Assembly (NCBI GenBank): GCA_016937725.1
Contig: JAFGVZ010000119.1
Location: 1-11,831, forward strand
Length of the DNA: 11,831 nucleotides
Source of the DNA: Paracoccaceae bacterium
GTDB taxonomy: Bacteria; Pseudomonadota; Alphaproteobacteria; Rhodobacterales; Rhodobacteraceae
Direction of reading: 5' to 3'
This document shows, in pieces, positions 1-6,908 of the stretch. Every line of letters begins with the position of its first letter. Position 1 is the stretch's first letter. A program made the translations under genes and the position numbers. The notes beneath the pieces are model-generated. The model was not told where the DNA came from and searched no databases. It worked only from the letters and a program-made list of their open reading frames with translations.

Positions 1-2467
1 GGCGGCGCAATTCTTCCAGCAGGTCGCGGGCGCGTTCATAGGCGTCATTTTCGGCCAGCATGTTCTGCTCGGTGCCAACCTCTCCGCTTTCGTTGCGCGC
101 ACGGCCCAACGGGTCGCGGCCATCGGCATTGCCGGTTTCCGACGCCTGTTCACCCTCGGCCATCTCGCGCTGGTCTTGCGTCTGCGCTTCGTTCATCGCG
201 CGCAGACCGTCGCGCATGGCTTCCATAGCATCGGCCTGACGGCTGAGCGCTTCGCCGGTATCGCCCTGCTCCAGCGCCTCCGCAGCCTCTTCCATGGCGC
301 GTTGCGCGCGTTCCAGCGCGTCTAGCGCGGCGTCGCCCTCAGGCATGCCTTCGCCGGGCAAGGGTTGCAATTGTTGCTGGCGCAAAGCTTCAGCCAGATC
401 GCGCTGGCGTTCCGCCAGATCATCACTGCCTGTGCCCTCGCTCTGCTGATCTTGCGGTTCGCCCTGACCCTCTTGACCCTCGCGCGGCTCTCCATCCTGA
501 CCTTGGCCTTGCTGCGGTTGACCTTGGCCCTGCCCGCCATTGCGGAATTCTTCCTGCAACTCGCCGAACGTGTCATCGGCCAGGTCTTGCTGGTCGCGCA
601 GCGCTTCGCCCAAGCCTTCCATCGCCTCGCCACCCGGCATGGGCGGGCCGTCGCCGCCCTGCCCTTCGGCCACTTGCAGGTTTTCCAGCAACGCATTGAG
701 CTGGGCCATCAGCTCTGCCGCTTCTTCCATGCGGCCTTCTTCCATCAATTCCTGAATGCGGTCCATCAATTGCTGGATCTGGTCCTGCGTGACCTCTCTG
801 CGCTCCCCCTCGGCTTGCTCACCTCCGGGTTCGCGCGGTTGCTCGGCCAATTGCTGCATGTAATCGCGCATGGCTTCGCGCATTTCGTCCATCAATTCTT
901 GAATCTCGGACGGGTCCGCCCCATTGCGCATGGCCTCGTCCAGCCGTTCTTGCGCGCGTTCCAGACGGGCGCGGGCATCGGCCAATTCGCCCTCTTCCAG
1001 AAGGATCGCCAAATCCCACAACTTTTGGGCCAGATCGTCGCGGGTCGCGGCATCAAGACCGCCATCGGTCAGGCTGGCCTGCAACAGGTCGCGGGTTTCC
1101 ATGAAGCGCGCCAAAGCTTCGGTTGACCGGAACGCATCCGATGCGCGGTGCGACACTGCGCGCATCAATTGCAGGCTGCGCGCGCCATTTTCGCGCGACC
1201 ACAGAAGGTCGCGGCGCAATTCGATGACTGCTGCCGCCATCGGGTCGAAAAACCGCCGCCCCGGCAGAATGACATGGGCGGGGTCGCTTTCGCCCATCTG
1301 CCCGCGCGCATCTTCGACCGCCATGCTAAGCACAACGGGCAAGTTGGCCCATGGATGCTGCGAAAAATCTTCGATAAAGGCGTCTTCGATCTGGTCGCGT
1401 GCGCCGGAGGCTGGCAAGGGCAGCACGATTTCCAAAGCGTCGCGGGGTTCGGGGTCAATGGCCAAGCCAAACCGGCGATCCACCTGCGCCAAATCAAGTG
1501 CCACGGTAATCTGACCGCCGGTGACCGCATAATCGTCCTGCGCGGCGTAATCCTGCCGCATAAGCCCGCCCTGTTCGCGCACGGGCGCACCCGCCAGCGT
1601 AATACTGGGTGCAGCATCGGTTAGGGCGGTAATCTCCCAATCGCGGCCACCGGGGCCGCGCACCGACAGGCGACCAGAGGTTTCCACGGTGAAATCCTGC
1701 GCCATCTCTGCCGGGTCGGTCGCGTCGCGGCCCGACAGGCTTTCGACCACACTCATAATTCCGGGTTGGCCGTAGAAACGGATAGTCACAAGGCTGCCTT
1801 GCGGCAATTGAAGCGCGGCGCGGTCAACCTCGTTCAAATACAAACTGGGGCGGCCCGTATAGTCGGGCGGCTGCACCCAGGCTTCCCATGACGGGCCGAG
1901 CGCGATTGCTTCGGCACGGCCCGGAAGCTGTGCCATGTCGCCCAATTCTGTCACACGCGAGGGGGCGGCGAACAAAACCGCGACCCCTGCCGCCGTGGCG
2001 GCCATGTAGCGCAGCCCGTAGCGGTCGAAGCGCGACAGCCGCATATCGCCCGGAACGGTGCGGGCTTGTGCAAGGACGCGCCCCAGCCGCGCCATATGAG
2101 CTTGCCACAGGGCTTGGGTGCCGGGATCATTCGCGCCGATTGCGACCTGATCGGCCATTGCGCTCAGCGGACGGCCCGGAAGCGTCTGGTCCAGACGACG
2201 GGCCGCATCGGCGCGGCGTGGCACGTCCAGCCGCCACGCGCCCCACAGCAAACTTGCCAGCAATGCGGCCAAACCACCAAGCCCCACACCCGTGGTCCAG
2301 AGAGGCGGTAAAATATCCTGAACACCAAAGGCAAGCGCTGCCCAAAGCGCCAGCGCAACCGTTGCAAACGGCCAGAAAGCGCGCGCCACACGCTCGGCCC
2401 ACATCCCGAGCAAGGTGCCCCGAATAGCGCGGTCAAGTTCTCGAGAGTCGCTGTCGCCTGCGGCCAT
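1..2467 (-). CDS. TIGR02302 / DUF4175 family membrane protein (partial, C-terminus outside window)
   Basis: Open from an ATG at 2467 to the window edge, about 822 codons with no stop. TIGR02302 proteins are usually about 850 residues, so only a short C-terminal piece is missing. The N-terminus has hydrophobic segments at about residues 28-48, 54-77 and 151-168, consistent with the two or three membrane helices of this family. A long extracytoplasmic part follows, with helical, Glu/Gln/Met-rich coiled-coil-like stretches from about residue 440 on and a Gly/Gln low-complexity tract at about 640-680. Such a tract is a described feature of TIGR02302. The start is the first in-frame ATG after the lysA stop and has GAGGA just upstream. 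The gene lies 21 bases behind lysA, so co-transcription is likely. Function is unknown; the topology suggests a role in the envelope (inference). Family assignment rests on recall of its architecture and of its lysA neighbourhood. Confidence 0.88.
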   Translation of the reverse strand, partial: MAAGDSDSRELDRAIRGTLLGMWAERVARAFWPFATVALALWAALAFGVQDILPPLWTTGVGLGGLAALLASLLWGAWRLDVPRRADAARRLDQTLPGRPLSAMADQVAIGANDPGTQALWQAHMARLGRVLAQARTVPGDMRLSRFDRYGLRYMAATAAGVAVLFAAPSRVTELGDMAQLPGRAEAIALGPSWEAWVQPPDYTGRPSLYLNEVDRAALQLPQGSLVTIRFYGQPGIMSVVESLSGRDATDPAEMAQDFTVETSGRLSVRGPGGRDWEITALTDAAPSITLAGAPVREQGGLMRQDYAAQDDYAVTGGQITVALDLAQVDRRFGLAIDPEPRDALEIVLPLPASGARDQIEDAFIEDFSQHPWANLPVVLSMAVEDARGQMGESDPAHVILPGRRFFDPMAAAVIELRRDLLWSRENGARSLQLMRAVSHRASDAFRSTEALARFMETRDLLQASLTDGGLDAATRDDLAQKLWDLAILLEEGELADARARLERAQERLDEAMRNGADPSEIQELMDEMREAMRDYMQQLAEQPREPGGEQAEGERREVTQDQIQQLMDRIQELMEEGRMEEAAELMAQLNALLENLQVAEGQGGDGPPMPGGEAMEGLGEALRDQQDLADDTFGELQEEFRNGGQGQGQPQQGQGQDGEPREGQEGQGEPQDQQSEGTGSDDLAERQRDLAEALRQQQLQPLPGEGMPEGDAALDALERAQRAMEEAAEALEQGDTGEALSRQADAMEAMRDGLRAMNEAQTQDQREMAEGEQASETGNADGRDPLGRARNESGEVGTEQNMLAENDAYERARDLLEELRR

Positions 2468-2488
2468 GCATCCTCGCTTGCCGGCCGG

Positions 2489-3760
2489 TCACTCTGCCAG
2501 CCATGAGGGGGATGTATCGCGTGCAAGGATTTCGTCAAAGGTCGGACGTGCCCGGATGACTGCGAATTGATCACCATCGACCAAAACTTCGGGGATCAGG
2601 GGGCGGGTGTTGTATTCCGAGGACATAACTGCGCCATAAGCCCCCGCCGACCGGAAGGCGACCAGCGCGCCTGCGTCCAGCGGCGGCATGGGGCGGGCCT
2701 TGGCGAAGGTGTCACCCGATTCGCAAACCGGGCCGACAATATCGACCGGGCGCTGGTCCACGGCGGTTTGCGCTTCCAGAACCGGGACAATATCGTGATG
2801 CGCGCCATACATCGCTGGGCGGATCAAATCGTTCATCGCGGCATCGAGGATCAGGAAATCCCGCCCCTCGCCCGCCTTGGTATAGATGACAGATGCGACC
2901 AGAATCCCCGCATTGCCCGCGATCAGGCGGCCCGGTTCGATTTCGATTTCCACATCCAGATCACCCAAGACGCGATGCACCATAGCCCCATAATCGCTGG
3001 GCAGGGGCGGCGTTTCGTTCGACCGGGTGTAGGGAATTCCCAAGCCTCCGCCCAAATCCAGCCGGGTGATCGTGTGGCCATCGGCGCGCAAGTCGCGCGT
3101 CAGGTCGGCGATCTTGGAGAAAGCCATCTCGAACGGGGCCAGATCAGTCAATTGGCTGCCAATATGCACATCCACGCCCACGACCTGAATACCGGGCAGC
3201 TTGGCGGCCTCGGCATAGATTTCGCGCGCGCGGGCGATCGGCACACCGAATTTGTCTTCTTTCCGGCCCGTGGCGATTTTTTCATGCGTCTTGGCGTCCA
3301 CATCGGGGTTCACGCGCAGGGCAATCGGGGCGGTGGCGCCCATGCTCGCCGCGACCTCTGAAAGCACGCGCAATTCTTCCAGCGATTCGACGTTTATCTG
3401 GCGGATGCCTTCGGACAGCACGAGTGCCATCTCTTCACGCGTTTTACCGACCCCGGAAAACACGATGCGGTCGCCCGGCACACCCGCCGCCCGCGCACGC
3501 CGGTATTCGCCGCCCGAGACCACGTCCATCCCCGCGCCCAAACGGGCCAGAACACGCAAAACCGCGACGTTCGACAAAGCCTTGACCGCGAAGCAGACCA
3601 GATGGTCGGTTCCCGCAAGCGCCTGTTCGAACAGGTGGAAATGGCGGGTCAGCGTGGCGGTGGAATAGACATAAAATGGCGTGCCAACGGCTTCGGCGAT
3701 GTCGGTCAGGGCCACGTCTTCGGCATGAAGCACACCGTCACGATAGAGGAAATGGTCCAT
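2489..3760 (-). CDS. lysA: Diaminopimelate decarboxylase
   Basis: Converts meso-2,6-diaminopimelate to L-lysine and CO2, the last step of lysine synthesis in the cytoplasm, using pyridoxal phosphate. The 423-residue length is normal. Family landmarks are in order: the PLP-binding lysine K60 in CFAVKA, HIGSQ at 199-203, the phosphate-binding glycine loop GGGLGIPY at 237-244, EPGR at 275-278, the active-site CESGD at 346-350 (C346 donated across the dimer), and the AYGAVMSSEYN segment near 374-384. Together these place it in the fold III group II decarboxylases, specifically LysA rather than an ornithine or arginine enzyme. The ATG at 3760 fits the usual N-terminus (an 'F-x-Y-x-D-G-x-L-x-A-E' style start). 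No strong Shine-Dalgarno precedes it. It sits 88 bases after the DUF2834 gene and 21 bases before the TIGR02302 gene on the same strand. Confidence 0.97.
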   Translation of the reverse strand: MDHFLYRDGVLHAEDVALTDIAEAVGTPFYVYSTATLTRHFHLFEQALAGTDHLVCFAVKALSNVAVLRVLARLGAGMDVVSGGEYRRARAAGVPGDRIVFSGVGKTREEMALVLSEGIRQINVESLEELRVLSEVAASMGATAPIALRVNPDVDAKTHEKIATGRKEDKFGVPIARAREIYAEAAKLPGIQVVGVDVHIGSQLTDLAPFEMAFSKIADLTRDLRADGHTITRLDLGGGLGIPYTRSNETPPLPSDYGAMVHRVLGDLDVEIEIEPGRLIAGNAGILVASVIYTKAGEGRDFLILDAAMNDLIRPAMYGAHHDIVPVLEAQTAVDQRPVDIVGPVCESGDTFAKARPMPPLDAGALVAFRSAGAYGAVMSSEYNTRPLIPEVLVDGDQFAVIRARPTFDEILARDTSPSWLAE

Positions 3761-3807
3761 TGGTCGGGCTTTCGGGCTGGCGCGGGCGCGTCTGGCTCAG
3801 GACGGAC

Positions 3808-3841
3808 GCCTCCGGCGGGAGTATTTGGTGCAAGATGAAGG
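3808..3841. repeat. Candidate Rhodobacterales intergenic motif between DUF2834 gene and lysA
   Basis: Seven bases past the DUF2834 stop, the plus strand reads GCCTCCGGCGGGAGTATTT followed by GGTGCAAGATGAAGG. The first part can form only a short hairpin (CGCC-TCC-GGCG, or CTCC-GGCG-GGAG). I recall very similar strings, a GC-rich short palindrome, then TATTTGG, then CAAGATGAAG, in many intergenic spaces of Rhodobacteraceae genomes, but could not check this here. Only one copy occurs in this window. It could be a dispersed repeat or a 3' end or processing element of the upstream mRNA. Confidence 0.4.
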
Positions 3842-3848
3842 AGTGGCC

Positions 3849-4163
3849 CTAGACGGGTTTCGACCGCAGAAATAGATAGAGCGGCAACCCGCAAGACACC
3901 CCGATACAGAAGGTCGCGGGAATAGCGATCAGGCCGATATAACGTTTCGTGGCGATGCTTTCGGCAATGACAAAGACTGTCAGCGCCACAGCGGCGATAG
4001 TCAGGTCCCATACAAGGCCAGACGTGGCGGCATTGACATGCCATGCATCGACCATGGCCATGATCGACCAGCCGTTTTCCTGAAACCACGTCACGAAGTA
4101 ATACATCGGGTGGATAGCGCCCCAGATGGCAAGGGCAAGGAAGATCATGCGCAACACTGTCAT
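3849..4163 (-). CDS. DUF2834 family small membrane protein
   Basis: A 104-residue hydrophobic protein with about three membrane helices, at roughly residues 4-23, 50-70 and 78-98. The segment with M-Y-Y-F-V, W-F-x-E-N-G-W-S, then G-L-V-W-D-L-T-I matches what I know of DUF2834, a family of short integral membrane proteins without an assigned function. The ATG at 4163 overlaps the stop of the preceding lipoprotein gene (ATGA) and has little Shine-Dalgarno of its own, so translation is probably coupled. It belongs to the argH-lipoprotein-DUF2834 run. Nothing visible suggests a catalytic role. A partnership with the neighbouring lipoprotein is possible but only inferred from the coupling. Confidence 0.85.
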   Translation of the reverse strand: MTVLRMIFLALAIWGAIHPMYYFVTWFQENGWSIMAMVDAWHVNAATSGLVWDLTIAAVALTVFVIAESIATKRYIGLIAIPATFCIGVSCGLPLYLFLRSKPV

Positions 4164-4297
4164 AGCTCTGTTTGCACCCCGATGATCACTTCGCCCGACA
4201 CATTGAGGCCGGGGGCGGAGCGGTCAGGCGCGGTCGGCAAGCCATCCGCCCCACAGGCCGCAAGGATCAGCGCGAAAGCCAAGGCGGCGTATTTCAT
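4160..4297 (-). CDS. Small lipoprotein, possibly LptM-like
   Basis: A 45-codon gene between argH and the DUF2834 gene. The product starts MKYAALAFALILAAC: a positive residue, a hydrophobic stretch, and a lipobox LAAC with the lipidated cysteine at residue 15. This leaves a mature peptide of 31 residues. The mature start, C-G-A-D-G-L-P-T-A-P, resembles the C-G-x-K-G-P-L-x-x-P start of LptM (YifL)-type lipoproteins. In E. coli LptM helps LptD, the outer-membrane LPS transporter, to mature. The lysine of that motif is absent, so LptM identity is tentative. The ATG overlaps the argH stop (ATGA) and a good GAGG lies 7 bases upstream inside argH. Its own stop overlaps the DUF2834 start in the same way. 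Double coupling and a classic lipoprotein signal make it a real gene despite its size. Confidence 0.8.
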   Translation of the reverse strand: MKYAALAFALILAACGADGLPTAPDRSAPGLNVSGEVIIGVQTEL

Positions 4298-5685
4298 CCC
4301 AAAACCTCTTTCCAGCGGGCGATCTGCGCACGCACATTTTCAGGGGCTGTGCCGCCATAGCTGGTGCGGCTGGCCACCGAATTGTGCACGCCCAAAACAG
4401 CATAGACCGCCTCGGTAATTTCGCCATGCACTTTCTGCATTTCGGCCAAGGTCAGGTCCGGCAGGTCACAACCCTTATCCTCTGCGAGCTTCACAAGGCT
4501 GCCGGTCACATGATGCGCGTCGCGGAAGGGCAGGTTCAATTCACGTACCAGCCAATCGGCCAGATCGGTGGCGGTCGAAAAGCCCGATGCGGCGGCGGCT
4601 TCCAGTGCCGCGCGATTGGCGGTCAGGTCGCTGACCATGCCTTCCATCGCGGCCAGTCCCAGCGCCAGCGTGTCGGCGGCGTCGAAGACCTGTTCCTTAT
4701 CTTCCTGCATGTCCTTCGAATAGCTCAGCGGCAGGCCCTTCATGATGGTCAGAAGCGCCACGGTTGCCCCCATGATCCGCCCCAGCTTGGCACGCAGCAA
4801 TTCTGCCGCATCCGGGTTGCGCTTTTGCGGCATGATGCTGGACCCGGTCGAAAACCGGTCCGACATGCGCACGAAGCGGAACTGGGCCGAAGACCAGATT
4901 ACCAATTCTTCGGCAAAGCGCGACAGGTGCATGGCGCAGATGCTGGCGGCGGACAAATATTCCAGCGCGAAATCGCGGTCGGACACACTGTCGAGCGAGT
5001 TGGCGGTGGGCCGGTCGAACCCCAGCGTTTGTGCGGTCATGTGCCGGTCAATCGGGAAGGACGTGCCCGCCAAAGCCGCCGCCCCCAAGGGACATTCGTT
5101 CATGCGCGCGCGCGCATCTGCAAAGCGCGACCGGTCACGCGCGAACATTTCCACATAGGCCATCATGTGGTGGCCCCATGTCACAGGTTGCGCGGTTTGC
5201 AGATGGGTGAAGCCGGGCATCACCCAGTCTGCGCCCGCCTCGGCCTGCGCCAGAAAGGCGCGCATCAACGCCTCTAGCCCGGTGATGGCGACGTCGCATT
5301 GGTCGCGCACCCATATGCGAAAATCGACCGCGACTTGGTCATTGCGCGACCGGGCGGTGTGCAATCGTCCGGCAGAGGGGCCGATCAGCTCACGCAGGCG
5401 CGCTTCGACATTCATGTGAATGTCTTCCAGCGCGGTCGAGAAGGTGAAGTCGCCTGCCTCGATCTCTGCCAGAACCTGCGTCAGCCCCTGATCTATCGCT
5501 GCGGCATCTTCTTCGGTCAGGATGCCGGTTGCCGCCAACATCGCGGCATGGGCGCGCGACCCGGCTATGTCTTGCGGCGCAAGGCGTTTGTCGAAACCGA
5601 TAGAGGCGTTGATCGCTTCCATGATGGCATCGGGGCCAGCAGAAAAGCGACCGCCCCACATGGCATTGGCAGATTTTGCAGACAT
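4294..5685 (-). CDS. argH: Argininosuccinate lyase
   Basis: Cleaves argininosuccinate into arginine and fumarate, the final step of arginine synthesis; a cytoplasmic homotetramer of the fumarase/aspartase superfamily. The chosen start (ATG at 5685) gives 463 residues, the normal length. An in-frame upstream start at 5772 would add 29 basic residues unlike any ArgH N-terminus and would reach into the promoter region. Landmarks are MWGGRFS at 9-15, the substrate loop HTARSRNDQ at 109-117, FTHLQTAQP around 159-167 with the catalytic-pair histidine H161, and the superfamily signature GSSIMPQKRN at 281-290 carrying the catalytic serine. It is the first gene of a minus-strand run and overlaps the lipoprotein start by ATGA. 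A candidate promoter with a dyad lies about 40 bases upstream. Confidence 0.97.
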   Translation of the reverse strand: MSAKSANAMWGGRFSAGPDAIMEAINASIGFDKRLAPQDIAGSRAHAAMLAATGILTEEDAAAIDQGLTQVLAEIEAGDFTFSTALEDIHMNVEARLRELIGPSAGRLHTARSRNDQVAVDFRIWVRDQCDVAITGLEALMRAFLAQAEAGADWVMPGFTHLQTAQPVTWGHHMMAYVEMFARDRSRFADARARMNECPLGAAALAGTSFPIDRHMTAQTLGFDRPTANSLDSVSDRDFALEYLSAASICAMHLSRFAEELVIWSSAQFRFVRMSDRFSTGSSIMPQKRNPDAAELLRAKLGRIMGATVALLTIMKGLPLSYSKDMQEDKEQVFDAADTLALGLAAMEGMVSDLTANRAALEAAAASGFSTATDLADWLVRELNLPFRDAHHVTGSLVKLAEDKGCDLPDLTLAEMQKVHGEITEAVYAVLGVHNSVASRTSYGGTAPENVRAQIARWKEVLG

Positions 5686-5714
5686 GCGCGCGACCCTTTT
5701 CCTTTTGCAACCAA

Positions 5715-5750
5715 CGCCCCGCCTATAGCCAAGCGGGGCGCGCTTGGCAA
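5715..5750 (-). promoter_or_regulatory. Candidate argH promoter with an overlapping dyad
   Basis: On the minus strand TTGCCA (5745-5750) and TATAGG (5722-5727) are separated by exactly 17 bases, a fair match to sigma-70 -35 and -10 boxes. Transcription would begin near 5715, about 30 bases before the argH ATG. A perfect 8-base inverted repeat, CGCCCCGC and GCGGGGCG (5715-5722 and 5733-5740, 10-base spacer), spans the -10 box and spacer. It could be an operator. It is not followed by a T run, so it does not look like a terminator. Confidence 0.45.
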
Positions 5751-5811
5751 TCAATGCAGCCGACCCGACCATGACAAGAAAATAGAAAAACTTTTAGCGA
5801 ACACTTGGGCT

Positions 5812-5826
5812 TTAACCGCGGCTTAA
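5812..5826. promoter_or_regulatory. Perfect CtrA binding site (TTAA-N7-TTAA)
   Basis: The bases TTAACCGCGGCTTAA match the full CtrA consensus TTAA-N7-TTAA exactly, and the site is nearly palindromic. It lies 41 bases before the EAL gene ATG and about 60 bases upstream of the putative argH -35 box, so it is positioned to act on the EAL gene. I saw no second full site in the window. CtrA controls cell-cycle, motility and c-di-GMP genes in alphaproteobacteria, including Rhodobacterales. Confidence 0.6.
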
Positions 5827-5867
5827 GACCGATGCGCGACAACCTGACCAAAGGATCGGGGACGCAC

Positions 5868-6689
5868 ATGCAATTCGATGATACGCCACACTCGACATCG
5901 CCACTTGGCATGGCCGCAGAGGAAAAAACCCGCGACGCCATTTTGCTGGTGCGCGACGCACTGAAAGACCGGCGCGCCATGCTGGCCTTCCAACCCGTGG
6001 TGCAAGCCCGCATGCCCAAACGCGCCGCGTTCTACGAAGGGCTGATCCGCATCATGGACCCGACCGGGCGCATTATTCCGGCCGCTGATTTCATTCATGC
6101 CATCGAACCCCGCGAATTGGGAAGGCGCATAGATTGCCTTGCGCTGGAAATGGGGTTGGGCACGCTGGCTGCCGAACCCGGCATCCGGCTGTCCATCAAC
6201 ATGTCGGCGCGCTCTATCGGCTATCCGGAATGGCTTGCGGTGCTGGAGCGGGGCCTGCGCCATGATCCTAGCCTTGGCGAGCGCTTGATTCTGGAAATCA
6301 CGGAATCCTCGGCCATCGAAATGCCCGATCTGGTGGTAGAATTCATGGCCGACATGCAAGAACGCGGAATTTGCTTCGCGCTGGACGATTTCGGCTCGGG
6401 CTACACGGCCTTTCGTTACCTGAAAGATTTTTACTTCGACATTATCAAGATTGATGGCGAATTCATCCGTGGCATCAGCCGGAACCCCGACAACCAAGTG
6501 CTGACACAGGCGCTGGTATCCATCGCCCAACATTTCGACATGTTCACCGTGGCCGAGTCGGTCGAAACTGCCGAGGATGCGCGTATGCTGGTCGAAATGG
6601 GGGTGGATTGCTTGCAAGGCTATTTCTTCGGGGCGCCTTCGGTTTCTGAACCTTGGGGCGTGTCAAACCTGAAAACGCGCGCTGGATAA
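5868..6689 (+). CDS. Stand-alone EAL-domain cyclic-di-GMP phosphodiesterase
   Basis: Predicted to hydrolyse c-di-GMP to pGpG in the cytoplasm. The ATG at 5868 gives 273 residues with GGGGA six bases upstream. Earlier in-frame starts (TTG 5805, ATG 5832) have poorer support, and TTG 5805 would put the CtrA site inside the gene. The EAL domain fills about residues 35-262; the first 35 residues look disordered. The signature reads E57-G-L instead of EAL, but the expected metal and substrate residues are present: E57, N111 in NMS, E143/E146 in LEITE, D173-D174 in DDFGSGY, K194 in IIKID, E230 in AESVE, and Q250 in QGYFFG. An active enzyme is therefore likely. There is no GGDEF, PAS or membrane segment, so it may need a partner or transcriptional control for input. 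It is divergent from argH and 219 bases ahead of the stress protein gene. Confidence 0.92.
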   Translation: MQFDDTPHSTSPLGMAAEEKTRDAILLVRDALKDRRAMLAFQPVVQARMPKRAAFYEGLIRIMDPTGRIIPAADFIHAIEPRELGRRIDCLALEMGLGTLAAEPGIRLSINMSARSIGYPEWLAVLERGLRHDPSLGERLILEITESSAIEMPDLVVEFMADMQERGICFALDDFGSGYTAFRYLKDFYFDIIKIDGEFIRGISRNPDNQVLTQALVSIAQHFDMFTVAESVETAEDARMLVEMGVDCLQGYFFGAPSVSEPWGVSNLKTRAG

Positions 6690-6834
6690 TCATGTCTGGC
6701 CGGTGACCCACACGACCTGCAACCTTGTCGGGACCATCTGAGTGATCGTTGGAGCAAGGCAAAGGGTCATGTTCCCAGAACGACCGAGAGCGCAAGGAGG
6801 AAGTGGTTTTCAGCACGACCGGGAATGGGCGCAC

Positions 6835-6863
6835 CTGACAAATGTCTTGAAATCATTTAGATG
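6835..6863 (+). promoter_or_regulatory. Possible promoter of the universal stress protein gene
   Basis: CTGACA (6835-6840) is a five-of-six match to a -35 box and lies 17 bases before TAGATG (6858-6863), a poor three-of-six -10. A start near 6870 would leave a short leader before the ATG at 6909. This is weak evidence. The rest of the 219-base gap after the EAL gene shows no clear terminator or structured RNA. Confidence 0.25.
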
Positions 6864-6908
6864 AAGGTGTCCACTTGCAGGCGAACCGCACACAAGAGGA
6901 CAATTCCC

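Noticed and set aside
499..529. Direct repeats of GACCTTGGCC
   Set aside because: They encode the Gly/Gln low-complexity tract of the TIGR02302 protein and reflect its repeated residues rather than a separate element.
365..1126. A 253-residue open frame on the plus strand, Leu/Phe/Gln-rich, resembling a membrane protein
   Set aside because: It is antisense to the coiled-coil and Gln/Gly-rich part of the TIGR02302 gene; the apparent hydrophobicity comes from the complement of Glu and Gln codons.
2567..2580. An FNR-like sequence TTGATCACCATCGA
   Set aside because: It is within the 3' coding part of lysA with no promoter nearby and has a mismatch in the second half.
2567..3361. A 264-residue open frame on the plus strand
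   Set aside because: It is antisense to lysA and has the Arg/Gly/His-rich composition of a shadow frame.
3622..3635. A perfect 14-base palindrome CCTGTTCGAACAGG that resembles a LexA-type box
   Set aside because: It is inside lysA coding sequence, does not have the spacing of the alphaproteobacterial GTTC-N7-GTTC box, and is readily explained by codons.
4384..5277. A 297-residue open frame on the plus strand
   Set aside because: It lies wholly antisense to argH, whose motifs and length are certain; no domain is seen.
6769..6864. A 31-codon open frame in the gap before the universal stress gene, with AAAGGG upstream
   Set aside because: Its codon use (AGA, GGA, AGT) is unlike the neighbouring genes, the product has no signal or motif, and it overlaps the possible stress gene promoter.
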